Source: Brevundimonas diminuta ATCC 11568 (GTDB taxonomy: Bacteria > Pseudomonadota > Alphaproteobacteria > Caulobacterales > Caulobacteraceae). Taken from it: a stretch of DNA of 46,275 bases. The notes beneath the pieces were generated by a model. That model ran no database searches, had not been told where the DNA came from, and worked only from the letters and a program-made list of their open reading frames with translations. Made by a program: the position numbers and the translations under genes. Location: NCBI RefSeq assembly GCF_000204035.1, contig NZ_GL883086.1, forward strand, positions 524,853 through 571,127, written 5' to 3'. Below, one piece after another: positions 25,542 to 33,836 of this stretch. Every line of letters begins with the position of its first letter. Position 1 is the first letter of the stretch.

Positions 25542-26612
25542 TTGGCATCATCCACATTGATCTCGCTCGACGCCATGGGGGGCGACCACGGTCCTGCCGT
25601 CGTGGTCGGCGGCGTGAAGGCTTATTATTCGCTGTATGGCGGCGACGGCGTGCGCTTCCTGCTGCACGGAGACGAGGCGGCGATCCGCGCCGAGATGGCG
25701 CGCCTGCACGTATCGGACGACCTTTGCCAGGTCCGGCACACCGACAAGGTCGTCGCCATGGACGAAAAGCCTGCCCAGGCCATGCGTCGAGGCAAGGGCT
25801 CCAGCCTCTGGAACGCGATCGAGGCGGTCAAGACGGGAGAGGCCCAGGCCGCCGTCTCGGCGGGCAACACCGGCGCCTTGATGGCGATCTCCAAGCTGGT
25901 TCTGCGGATGGCGGTCGACGGGCTGGAGCGCCCGGCCATCGTCGCCAGCTGGCCGACCAAGCGCGGTTTCACCGCCGTGCTGGACGTCGGCGCCAACATC
26001 GGCAGCGATGCGCGCCAGTTGGTCGAGTTCGCCATCATGGGCGAGGCCTTCCAGTCCGCCGTGCATGGCGTGGCGCGGCCGACGGTCGGCCTGCTGAACG
26101 TCGGCTCCGAAGAGATGAAGGGCCACGAAGAGGTGCGCGAGGCCCACGCTGTGCTGCGCACCGACGCCGTGCCTGTGAACTACACCGGCTTCGTCGAGGG
26201 ACATGACATCGCCGCCGGAACCGTGGACGTGGTGGTGACGGACGGATTCACCGGCAATATCGCGCTGAAGACGGCCGAAGGCACGGCCCGCTTCATCTCG
26301 GGCCTGCTGAAGGAAGCGCTGACCTCCGGGCCGCTGGCCAAGCTGGGCGCTCTGATCGCCATGCCTGCCCTGAAGAAGATGGCGCGCCGCATCGACCCCA
26401 GCAGCGTCAACGGCGGCCCCTTGCTGGGTCTGAACGGCATCGTCGTAAAAAGCCACGGCGGCGCCACGGCCGAGGGTTACGCCAACGCCATCCGCGTGGC
26501 TGTCGAACTGGCCCGCAGTGACTATCTGACCAAGGTCAGCGCCAATTTCGCGCGTCTGGCGGCCGCGATGGACGAACCCGCGCCCGTCGTCATGGGAGAG
26601 ACCGAACAGTGA
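25542..26612 (+). CDS. plsX: Phosphate acyltransferase PlsX
   Basis: 356 residues from TTG 25542, chosen because ACGGAG lies about 12 bases before it and the family starts near ISLDAMGGDHGP. Other motifs are AMRRGKGSSLWNAIEAVKTG, AAVSAGNTGALMAIS, LNVGSEEMKGHEEV, DVVVTDGFTGNIALK and LGLNGIVVKSHGGAT. It makes acyl-phosphate from acyl-ACP, the first step of phospholipid synthesis with PlsY. The frame is open upstream to 25458. The stop overlaps fabH by GTGA. Confidence 0.95.
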   Translation: MASSTLISLDAMGGDHGPAVVVGGVKAYYSLYGGDGVRFLLHGDEAAIRAEMARLHVSDDLCQVRHTDKVVAMDEKPAQAMRRGKGSSLWNAIEAVKTGEAQAAVSAGNTGALMAISKLVLRMAVDGLERPAIVASWPTKRGFTAVLDVGANIGSDARQLVEFAIMGEAFQSAVHGVARPTVGLLNVGSEEMKGHEEVREAHAVLRTDAVPVNYTGFVEGHDIAAGTVDVVVTDGFTGNIALKTAEGTARFISGLLKEALTSGPLAKLGALIAMPALKKMARRIDPSSVNGGPLLGLNGIVVKSHGGATAEGYANAIRVAVELARSDYLTKVSANFARLAAAMDEPAPVVMGETEQ

Positions 26613-27586
26613 GCGTCATCCGCAGCGTCGTTACCGGGGTCGGCTCCTTCCTGCCCGAGCAGGTCGTCACCAACGCCGACCTGACCAAGATCGTCGACAC
26701 CTCCGACGAATGGATCATCGAGCGCACCGGCATCCGCCAACGCCACAAGGCCCGCGACGACGAGCCGACCAGCGATCTGGCGCTCAAGGCGGCCGAGCGC
26801 GCCCTGGCCGACGCGGGCAAGACGGCGGCGGACGTCGATCTGATCATCGTCGCCACGACCACGCCGGACCAGACCTTCCCGGCGACGGCGGCCATCGTGC
26901 AGCGCAAGCTGGGCGCGCCGGTGGGCATCGCCTTCGACGTTCAGGCGGTCTGTTCGGGCTTCGTCTACGCCATGAGCGTGGCTGACGGCTTTGTCGCGCG
27001 CGGTCAGGCCAAATGCGCCCTGGTCATCGGCGCCGAGGAAATGACCAAGCTGATGGACTGGACGGATCGCACCACCTGCGTCCTGTTCGGCGACGGCGCC
27101 GGAGCCTTCGTGCTGGAGCCGGGCGAGGGGCAGGGGACCAAGGATGATCGCGGCGTGCTGGGCTTCGCCCTGCGCTGCGAAGGCGCCAAGGCTGACATGC
27201 TCTATGTCGACGGCGGCCCGGCCACTACCGGCACGGTCGGCCATCTGCGGATGCTGGGCAATCAGGTCTTCCGCCACGCCGTCGTGAACATCGCCGAGGC
27301 CATCACGGCCGCCGCCGAGGTCGCGGGCGTCGACATTCCCGAGATCGACTGGTTCGTGCCTCACCAGGCCAACCAGCGCATCATCAAGGGCGTGGGCGAT
27401 CGCCTGGGCCTGGACGAGGACAAGGTCATCTCGACCGTGGCCATGCATGCCAACACCTCGGCCGCCTCCATCCCGCTGGCGATGGACGTCGCCATCAAGG
27501 ATGGGCGAATCAAGAAGGGCGATCTGGTCCTGGTCGAAGCCATGGGCGGCGGCCTGACATGGGGCGCGTGCGCCTTCCGATTCTAG
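26609..27586 (+). CDS. fabH: 3-oxoacyl-ACP synthase III
   Basis: 325 residues, starting with GTG inside the plsX stop. The catalytic cysteine is C115 in FDVQAVCSGFVYAM. The histidine is in DWFVPHQANQRII, and the asparagine in MHANTSAASIP, completing the Cys-His-Asn triad. It starts fatty acid chains by condensing acetyl-CoA with malonyl-ACP. Length and motifs are standard. Confidence 0.96.
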   Translation: MSVIRSVVTGVGSFLPEQVVTNADLTKIVDTSDEWIIERTGIRQRHKARDDEPTSDLALKAAERALADAGKTAADVDLIIVATTTPDQTFPATAAIVQRKLGAPVGIAFDVQAVCSGFVYAMSVADGFVARGQAKCALVIGAEEMTKLMDWTDRTTCVLFGDGAGAFVLEPGEGQGTKDDRGVLGFALRCEGAKADMLYVDGGPATTGTVGHLRMLGNQVFRHAVVNIAEAITAAAEVAGVDIPEIDWFVPHQANQRIIKGVGDRLGLDEDKVISTVAMHANTSAASIPLAMDVAIKDGRIKKGDLVLVEAMGGGLTWGACAFRF

Positions 27587-27660
27587 ATTTGCATTGAGGA
27601 CTTTGATTTCCGGCCGTTTTGCCCTTCAATGCCCCGCCAATTGATTGCGGGGAGATGCAA

Positions 27661-27969
27661 GTGGCCGGACATCAGACGCTTACCCGTGCGGATTTGTGCG
27701 AAGCGGTCCACGAAGAGGTCGGGTTGTCCCGGCAGGAATGCTCCGGACTGGTCGAGCGCACGCTGGACCTGATCGTCGACTCTCTTGAGCAGGGCGAGAC
27801 GGTCAAGCTGTCGGGCTTCGGCGTCTTCCAGGTCCGCGAGAAACGCGCCCGCATGGGCCGCAACCCCAAGACCGGCGAACCGGCCGCCATCAACCCCCGC
27901 CGCGTCATCAGCTTCCGCGCCTCACAGATCATGAAGAGCCGGGTGCACGACGCCGTCGTCGAGACCTGA
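27661..27969 (+). CDS. ihfA: Integration host factor, alpha subunit
   Basis: 102 residues from GTG 27661, which follows GGGGAG by 7 bases; ATG at 27655 overlaps that site and is less likely. The HU/IHF fold is clear: [60 protein letters not shown] and [17 protein letters not shown] bends DNA at promoters and recombination sites. It lies in the conserved fabH-ihfA-merR order. Confidence 0.95.
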   Translation: MAGHQTLTRADLCEAVHEEVGLSRQECSGLVERTLDLIVDSLEQGETVKLSGFGVFQVREKRARMGRNPKTGEPAAINPRRVISFRASQIMKSRVHDAVVET

Positions 27970-27974
27970 GACCC

Positions 27975-28391
27975 TTGGCCAAAAGCCCCAAAGCCTTCCG
28001 CACCATTTCTGAAGCGGCCGATGAAGTCGGCGCCCCCCAGCATGTGCTGAGGTTCTGGGAGACGAAGTTCGAGTTCGTCGCCCCGGTGAAGCGTGCGGGC
28101 GGCCGCCGTTTCTATCGCCCCGACGACGTCATGGTGCTGAAGGCTGTGCGGCGGCTGTTGCACGACGAGGGGCTGACGATTCGCGGGGTGCAACGCCTGG
28201 TGCAGGATCAGGGTCTGGCGCGCCTGACGGCCTATGCCGACCCGGCCTCGACGCTCGAGATCGATTCGGGGGATCGGGCTGAAACGGTGTCGCAGGCGGC
28301 GGCGATTCCGGCGGCTCCGGCGCGCCTTGAGGCTCTGTTGAGCGAACTGGAAGCGGCCAAGGCCCGGTTGGAGGGCGTTCTGCGCCGCTAA
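27975..28391 (+). CDS. MerR-family transcriptional regulator
   Basis: 138 residues, starting with TTG 5 bp after ihfA. The MerR winged helix reads FRTISEAADEVGAPQHVLRF, WETKFEFVAPVKRAGGRRFY and RPDDVMVLKAVRRLLHDEGL, then TIRGVQRLVQDQG. The C-terminal part is a helix rich in A, E and L without metal-binding cysteines. This gene follows ihfA in most alphaproteobacteria; its targets are not known to me. The next gene is tRNA-Pro. Confidence 0.9.
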   Translation: MAKSPKAFRTISEAADEVGAPQHVLRFWETKFEFVAPVKRAGGRRFYRPDDVMVLKAVRRLLHDEGLTIRGVQRLVQDQGLARLTAYADPASTLEIDSGDRAETVSQAAAIPAAPARLEALLSELEAAKARLEGVLRR

Positions 28392-28463
28392 GACGGAAGT
28401 TGTTGTCGATAGAGCGTTTTAGGGTTTGCGGAGCACCGAACCGCCGTCTATACGGAGCGCCTT

Positions 28464-28540
<77 letters not shown>

Positions 28541-28568
28541 TCTAAATCTTTGATTTGGAATGGTTTTG

Positions 28569-28595
28569 AAGGGGTCGCCGTAAGGCGACCCCTTT
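28569..28595 (+). terminator. Rho-independent terminator after tRNA-Pro
   Basis: AAGGGGTCGCC (28569-28579) and GGCGACCCCTT (28584-28594) form an 11-bp perfect stem with a GTAA tetraloop, ending in TTT. It closes the tRNA transcript. The arms would also form a stem for minus-strand transcripts, flanked by an A/T-poor sequence. Confidence 0.88.
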
Positions 28596-28662
28596 GCAAT
28601 TGGGCGCTAGCGCGCTTCGCGTAAAAGACGAGTCTTCCAGTCGGAACTGTGAACAGGGCAGC

Positions 28663-29967
28663 CTACTGCTGACTGGCGCTGCGGCCGGGACCGAAACGAG
28701 CGCGGAAGTCCTCCAGGCGGATGGTGAACTCGTCCTGCGCTAGGAATTCCTCGTCGGTCATCTGAGGCTGCTCGTTCGGCTTGTACCAGAGTGCGTAGTT
28801 CGGCTCATCCGAGGCGTAGCGTTTGAAGTGGGTCGAATAGGTGCGGACGCGCACGGTCGGAACCTCGCCCGTCATGTCGAAGGCCATCAAACGCAGCCAG
28901 CCATCGCCCAGGCCCGGCGCCTTGGCCGCATCCAGCCCGGCGCCGACGGCGGCGCGGTTGCGGTCCTGATAGTCGGACAGCAGCTGATAGACGGCGCCGC
29001 CCTGGCGGTTCGGGTCGGTGCGGAAGGCCTGGCCGTTGTGATGGCCGCTCAGGACCATGAAGATCTGCGGGTTGCGGCTGATCAGCTTGTCCCACACGCC
29101 CTGGGCGCTGTTGTCGAAGGGATCGAGGGCGTTGATGTCCACGACCGGATGGGCGCGGCGCTGTCCGGTCTTGTCCAGGAAGTCGTGGGTGCTGATCAGG
29201 GTCGGCAGGCCGGGGTGGGCGTGGATGACGGTCTCGGCCCATTTCAGACTGGCGTCGGAAGGGGCGAACTGCAGGCCGATGTGCAGGAAGCGGTAGCCGC
29301 CGGCCTCGAACACCTGGGCGCTGTCCGCGCCGCCGTCGTGCGATCCGACGTACCAGGGGCGGTCCTTGAAGAAGGGCGAGGCGGCGCCGAAGACGCGGAC
29401 CCATTCGGTCAGCCCGCCGACATGGATCATGCCCAGGCGACGCAGGTCGCCTTCAGGCGCGGTCAGGTCGCGCGGCCAGGACTCTTCCCACCACTGGGCG
29501 TCATAGTCGTGATTGCCGGGCACGGCCGAGAAGGGCAGGGCGCCGTCCAGAAGGCGATAGGCGGCGATGGAGGCGGGGATCTCCACCTCGCGGACGCCCG
29601 GCGCCCATTTCGCCGGTCCGACGTCGGAGGGCAGGGCGCGGGGACTGAAGCCGCGCGCGGCGTGATCCGGGTCGATGTCGATGACGGGGTGCTGCCATAC
29701 GTCGCCCGCGCCGGTGGCGAAGACGATGTCGCCGCCGCGCGAGGCGGCGTTGTCGGCGATGAAGCGGAACTGCTCGGTCATCATGTCCCGCGCGTCGAAC
29801 GGAAAGCCGGCCGCGCGCTGGCGCGTGTGATCGACATAGTTCTGAGTGTCGGGGATCACGGCGATGGTGAAACGGGCGTCAGTCGCCTGCTGGGCCAGGC
29901 TGGGGGAGGCCGCCAGAAGGCCGAGGGCCAGGACGGTAGAGCGGAACAGCTTACGCATCATCGACAT
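28663..29967 (-). CDS. Secreted calcineurin-like metallophosphoesterase 1
   Basis: 434 residues. A signal peptide (basic start, hydrophobic core, SPSLAQ near residue 25) sends it to the periplasm or outside. Metal-site motifs in order are IPDTQNY (the usual DxH has Gln for His), ATGAGDVWQH, PGNHDYD, STHDF and LSGHHNG. A second gene of the same type lies at 33837-34976, and the two share segments throughout (SGH, RTYSTHFKRY versus FYTYSTLLGRY). It presumably splits phosphomono- or diesters; the substrate is unknown. It lies last in a minus-strand row after the TonB receptor, with a terminator hairpin between them. Confidence 0.88.
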   Translation of the reverse strand: MSMMRKLFRSTVLALGLLAASPSLAQQATDARFTIAVIPDTQNYVDHTRQRAAGFPFDARDMMTEQFRFIADNAASRGGDIVFATGAGDVWQHPVIDIDPDHAARGFSPRALPSDVGPAKWAPGVREVEIPASIAAYRLLDGALPFSAVPGNHDYDAQWWEESWPRDLTAPEGDLRRLGMIHVGGLTEWVRVFGAASPFFKDRPWYVGSHDGGADSAQVFEAGGYRFLHIGLQFAPSDASLKWAETVIHAHPGLPTLISTHDFLDKTGQRRAHPVVDINALDPFDNSAQGVWDKLISRNPQIFMVLSGHHNGQAFRTDPNRQGGAVYQLLSDYQDRNRAAVGAGLDAAKAPGLGDGWLRLMAFDMTGEVPTVRVRTYSTHFKRYASDEPNYALWYKPNEQPQMTDEEFLAQDEFTIRLEDFRARFGPGRSASQQ

Positions 29968-29989
29968 GGACGCATCTTTCTTCGCGAGG

Positions 29990-30027
29990 AAAAGCGCGAG
30001 GCTTCGGAGCCAAGTCCGAAGCCTCGC
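29990..30027 (-). terminator. Intercistronic terminator between TonB receptor 1 and phosphoesterase 1
   Basis: GCGAGGCTTCGGA (29996-30008) and TCCGAAGCCTCGC (30015-30027) form a perfect 13-bp stem with a 6-base loop. In the minus direction the stem is followed by GCTTTTCC. It should end most receptor transcripts, leaving phosphoesterase 1 to readthrough or a weak promoter in the 69-bp gap. Confidence 0.75.
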
Positions 30028-30036
30028 AGGCAGAGA

Positions 30037-32265
30037 TCAGTAGCGATAGCTAACTCGGGCGCCCCAGGTGCGCGGGGCGTTGGGCGAGCCGGTGGACGCT
30101 GAGATGAAGCGGTTGCGCGACTCTTCCGAATAGGCGTTCGTCAGGTTGTTGACGAAGAAGCCGAAGGCATAGCTGCCGTTCATCGGGCGGAACGTCAGGT
30201 TGGCGTTCATCAGCCAGTAGTCGCCGATGACCGAGTTGGACGAGGTGCTGAACTTCTCGCTGCGGTAGGCGTAGTTGGTTTCCGCCTCGACGCCCCAGTC
30301 GCCGATCTGGTGCTCGTAGGCGATCGAACCCTTGTAGTCGAAGCGCGGGAAGGGCAGGCGCTCGCCTGCACGATCGCTGTAGATGATGGTGTTGTATTCG
30401 CCCGTCACCGGATCCTTGGCGGCTTCGGTGGCCGAGGCGTTGACGAAGAAGAACTCGTCATACTCCCCGTATTTGTAGCCGACCGCCTGGGTGATGGTCA
30501 GGTTGTCCAGGGGCTGCCAGCGCAGCTCCAGCTCGGCGCCCTGGATATGCGACTTCGGCACGTTGATCATGCGGCCGACGCGCCCCGTCTGGGTGTAGAG
30601 CACGCCCTGAAGTTGCTGGTCGCGGTAGTCGTAGTAGTAGATCGCCGCGTTCGCCTGGAGGCGGTTGTCGAACAGGCTGGCCTTCACGCCGGTCTCATAG
30701 GCGATCAGCTCCTCGAACTTGAAGGGCTCCAGCTGATCGGGCAGGCCGCTGTTGTAGGTAGTGAAGCCGCCGGACTTCACCCCGCGCGAGACGTTGGCGT
30801 AGGCCAGGACGCTGTCGCTGAAGGCGTATTCAGCGCCGATCTTGCCAGTCCATTCGCCCATGCTCTGAGACTTGGAGGCGGTGGCGTTGACGCGCGGGAC
30901 CGGAGCCAGAACCTCGGTCTTGAAGTCGTTCAGCTCGCGGGTCTCATCCTCGTAGCGCAAGCCGCCGATCAGGGTCAGGCGATCGGTCAGGCGGTAGTCC
31001 ACATTGGCGAAGGCGCCTGTCGTCTGGACCTTCTGGCCGTAGGTGGTGCTCATCCAGAAACGGAGGCTCTTCGCTTCCGAGAAGTCGGAGTAGAAGCCGC
31101 CGTCGATGTCCTCGGTCGCGTGGTAGAGACCGGCCAGCCATTGCAGACGACCGTCGCCGTTCGAGGCCAGGCGCACTTCCTGCGAGATCGTCTCGATGTC
31201 GTTGAAGAAGTAGGTGCCGGCTTCGTTCGAGGCCGTGGCGTCCCAGTCGTTGAACTCCTTGCGGTCGAAGGACTCATAGGCGGCGACGGCGGTCAGGGCG
31301 GCCCAGCCGAGGTCGTGGTTCAGGCGCAGGCTGACGCCCTTGCCCTCGTTGTCGCGGAACGGCTTGGTGTTGGGCGAGACGCCGATCAGCTGGGCGAAAT
31401 AGGGGGAGATGCCCCAGCCGGTGATCCGGTGCGCCGTATCGATCGGATAGACCTTGCCGCCGCCCGAGGTGAAGGGGGTGGTGATCAGGCGCAGGCCCCG
31501 ACCGTCCGACTTGTCCTGGCTGTAGTGGACGTTAAGGTCGAGGTCGGTCAGGTCGCTGGGGCGCCAGTTCAGGCGCAGGCGCAGGGCCTTGGTGTCCTTG
31601 TCGCCCAGGGTTTCGCCCGTGTCGCGGTGGTATTGCCAGCCGCCGCCCGTCTCGGCCGCGACGGCCAAGCGGGCGCTCAGGGTTCCGGCGACCGGACCCG
31701 AAACAAAGCCCTCGAACTTGGCGGCGTCATAGCTGCCGTAGCTGGCGTTGAAGCCGGCCGCGACATAGTCCGTCGGCGCTCCGGTGACGACGCTGACCGC
31801 GCCGCCGGTGGTGTTGCGGCCGTACAGCGTGCCCTGCGGCCCGCGCAGAACCTCGATGCGGGCGATGTCGAACAACTGGCCCTGGGTCATCACGCCGTAG
31901 GGATAGGCGACTTCATCGATATAGACGCCGACGGTCGAGGTGTTGTTGGCGGCGTAGTCCGTCAGGCCGACGCCGCGGATGCGGAACTGGGGCTGGCCGC
32001 CGCCCAGCTGGCTGTCGACCTCCATGCTGGGGACGGCGTTTTCCAGGTCGTTGACCGTCTGGATGTTGCGCTTGTCCAGGTCTTCGCCCGATACGACCGT
32101 CAGGGCCAGGCCGACCTTCTGCGCGGATTCCTCGCGGCGCTGCGCGGTGACGATGATGTCCTGAACGGAGGTGGCCTGAGGCTCGGTCGCGACCTCGGCC
32201 GCCGCGGGCGCGGCCGCCGCAAGGAGCAGGGCGGCGCTCGAGGCGCCGAAAAGAAGACGGTTCAT
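30037..32265 (-). CDS. TonB-dependent outer membrane receptor 1 (no STN domain)
   Basis: 742 residues from ATG 32265 (ATG 32277 is also in frame). The signal peptide ends AAAAPAAAEV. Then comes the TonB-box region DIIVTAQRREESAQKV, a plug with NIQTVNDLENAVPSM, FRIRGVGLTDYA, VGVYIDEV and [20 protein letters not shown], and a beta-barrel ending in VSYRY with a terminal aromatic. It imports an unknown ligand using TonB energy. The plug style is that of Caulobacterales and sphingomonad receptors, which take up sugars, aromatic compounds or phosphorylated compounds as well as iron. The upstream region with GTTC-type repeats separates it from the double TetR gene. Confidence 0.93.
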   Translation of the reverse strand: MNRLLFGASSAALLLAAAAPAAAEVATEPQATSVQDIIVTAQRREESAQKVGLALTVVSGEDLDKRNIQTVNDLENAVPSMEVDSQLGGGQPQFRIRGVGLTDYAANNTSTVGVYIDEVAYPYGVMTQGQLFDIARIEVLRGPQGTLYGRNTTGGAVSVVTGAPTDYVAAGFNASYGSYDAAKFEGFVSGPVAGTLSARLAVAAETGGGWQYHRDTGETLGDKDTKALRLRLNWRPSDLTDLDLNVHYSQDKSDGRGLRLITTPFTSGGGKVYPIDTAHRITGWGISPYFAQLIGVSPNTKPFRDNEGKGVSLRLNHDLGWAALTAVAAYESFDRKEFNDWDATASNEAGTYFFNDIETISQEVRLASNGDGRLQWLAGLYHATEDIDGGFYSDFSEAKSLRFWMSTTYGQKVQTTGAFANVDYRLTDRLTLIGGLRYEDETRELNDFKTEVLAPVPRVNATASKSQSMGEWTGKIGAEYAFSDSVLAYANVSRGVKSGGFTTYNSGLPDQLEPFKFEELIAYETGVKASLFDNRLQANAAIYYYDYRDQQLQGVLYTQTGRVGRMINVPKSHIQGAELELRWQPLDNLTITQAVGYKYGEYDEFFFVNASATEAAKDPVTGEYNTIIYSDRAGERLPFPRFDYKGSIAYEHQIGDWGVEAETNYAYRSEKFSTSSNSVIGDYWLMNANLTFRPMNGSYAFGFFVNNLTNAYSEESRNRFISASTGSPNAPRTWGARVSYRY

Positions 32266-32370
32266 GTGTCGATCCATCGGGCAGCGCGGGCGATCCAGTC
32301 GCTCAGGCTGGAAAGTTGGGGAATGTCGCGATCAGCCGTAGTTCTCACGCCGTGTGACCGGCCTTAAAAA

Positions 32371-32491
32371 AACAACTGTTCGACAACATTTCCGCTGTAG
32401 GAGATGGTCGTGATGCTTTGGTGAAGCTTATTTGAAGTGTTGCTGTCGCGCTGCCTGTCGATGACTGTTCCGAATAAGGAACGATTGTTCG
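32371..32491. promoter_or_regulatory. Control region between the double TetR gene and TonB receptor 1
   Basis: This spacer is AT-richer than the flanking genes. It contains GTTCC-GAATAA-GGAAC, a perfect 5-bp inverted repeat (32467-32482), with a further GTTCG at 32487-32491. TGTTCGACAACA at 32378-32389 has TGTT/AACA ends. Several half-sites of the GTTC type on both strands fit binding by a TetR-family protein, most simply the one encoded next door. Confidence 0.4.
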
Positions 32492-32493
32492 AT

Positions 32494-33753
32494 TCAGTCG
32501 CGCTGGGTGACCAAGGTCTTGGCGACGGTTTGCAGGCGCGCGGCATCGGGCGCATCACCCGTCGCCGCCGCCATGATGGCCGCGCCCTTGATCCATAAGG
32601 CGAAACGGGTGGCGGCGCGGCGCGTCAGGTCGAATTGAGGCGGCCAGAGTTCGCCGCGGTTGGTGTAGTTGCCGCCGCCTTCAGGCCCGCGCAGGATCAT
32701 CGCCAGTTCCTGGAAGGACGGATCGCGACGCGCCTGCAGGCAGACCTGGGCGATCAGACGGGCGTACTTGACGTAGAAGCCGCGTTCGCCGCCCGCAGGC
32801 GTCTCCAGGGTAAGGGCCATCATCTCGCCCCACCGCTGCATATCCGGAGGACCGGCGCCCAGCGGATGGCGGTAGTCGAGGTAGCGGGGCATCTCGCGGA
32901 AGACCGCGTGCCAGACGGCGTCGATCACGAACCGCCGCATATCCGTCCAATGGTAGGCGATGGTGGAGGTCGAAGTGCCGACCTCCGTGCTGACCGAGCG
33001 GTTGGTGACGATCCCGACGCCTCCGCTCAGGATCTGGTCTGCGGCGACGTCGAGCAGACGCCGCTTGATGGAATCCGGTTCCAGTCCGTCGCTCGGCGCC
33101 TTGGGGATCACCATCCGATCGACATAGCTTTCGGTCGCTGAGGCCGGATCGTCGGGGCGGCCGAAGGCCCGATCGATCAGGCCGCCCAATCCCTCGGCCG
33201 CAATCGCCTCATAGTCCGAGCGACCGCCCAGGGCGCCGACGTAAAACTGCTCGATGATCAGGTAGGTGGAGATCGCCTCGCCGAACGCTTCCAGGCCGGG
33301 GCGACGCGCCAGGAAGGCCGTCCAGGCGTCGCGCCGCATGAGATCCCAGCGTCGCAGCAGGGGAGGCAGGAAGGCCGCCGGGTCGGGGCTGACCAGCAGT
33401 TCTTCCCACACCCGGGCGAAGTCGGCAGAGGACGCGGCGCGTTCTCGCAAGTAACGGGCGGTCAGGGCCAGCAGGCTGTCGCGGCTGAGGGCCAGGTCGT
33501 CGGCGGCGGCGAAGAAGGCCTCGTGGTAGGCCTCGTCCTGCTCGAACGCCCTGAAGGCGATGGCTTCGATAAGCCCCGCCTTGGCGCCGAACAGATTGAC
33601 GATGACGGTCGTGCTCTTGCCGACGGCCTGGGCCAGGTCGCGCATGGTCAGGCCGCCCAGGCCGACGTCCGTGACCAGGGTCATGGCCGCGGCGACGACG
33701 CGGTCGGCCTCGAGCGAGCGTGATGAAGCGATCGTCGTCATCGCAGCGTGCAT
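32494..33753 (-). CDS. Double-headed TetR-family regulator (two TetR domains in one chain)
   Basis: 419 residues from ATG 33753, about twice a normal TetR protein. The first DNA-binding domain (about residues 15-60) reads RVVAAAMTLVTDVGLGGLTM, RDLAQAVGKSTTVIVNLFG and KAGLIEAIAF. The second (about 228-276) reads KRRLLDVAADQILSGGVGIV, TNRSVSTEVGTSTSTIAYHW and DMRRFVIDAVW. Each is followed by about 150 helical residues like a TetR ligand domain. TetR proteins work as dimers, so this chain may be a built-in pseudo-dimer or may bridge two operators. The frame is open to a TTG at 33840 that overlaps the phosphoesterase 2 stop (TTGA), so coupled translation from there is possible. It lies directly upstream of TonB receptor 1, its likely target. 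Confidence 0.85.
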   Translation of the reverse strand: MHAAMTTIASSRSLEADRVVAAAMTLVTDVGLGGLTMRDLAQAVGKSTTVIVNLFGAKAGLIEAIAFRAFEQDEAYHEAFFAAADDLALSRDSLLALTARYLRERAASSADFARVWEELLVSPDPAAFLPPLLRRWDLMRRDAWTAFLARRPGLEAFGEAISTYLIIEQFYVGALGGRSDYEAIAAEGLGGLIDRAFGRPDDPASATESYVDRMVIPKAPSDGLEPDSIKRRLLDVAADQILSGGVGIVTNRSVSTEVGTSTSTIAYHWTDMRRFVIDAVWHAVFREMPRYLDYRHPLGAGPPDMQRWGEMMALTLETPAGGERGFYVKYARLIAQVCLQARRDPSFQELAMILRGPEGGGNYTNRGELWPPQFDLTRRAATRFALWIKGAAIMAAATGDAPDAARLQTVAKTLVTQRD

Positions 33754-33836
33754 GGCCGCCTGAAACGGTCGTGTCGAGGCCTGATCGCTTTCTTGGGCAA
33801 GGCCTGCGACGAAAAACGGCGGATCGCGTCGCGGAC

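Noticed and set aside
28828-30102. Long plus-strand frame opposite phosphoesterase 1
   Set aside because: It has low-complexity G, A, V and D composition and no recognisable motif, and the opposite frame has full metallophosphoesterase motifs and a signal peptide.
30310-32367. 685-codon plus-strand frame opposite TonB receptor 1
   Set aside because: It is a shadow of the receptor gene; the minus-strand frame has plug and barrel signatures.
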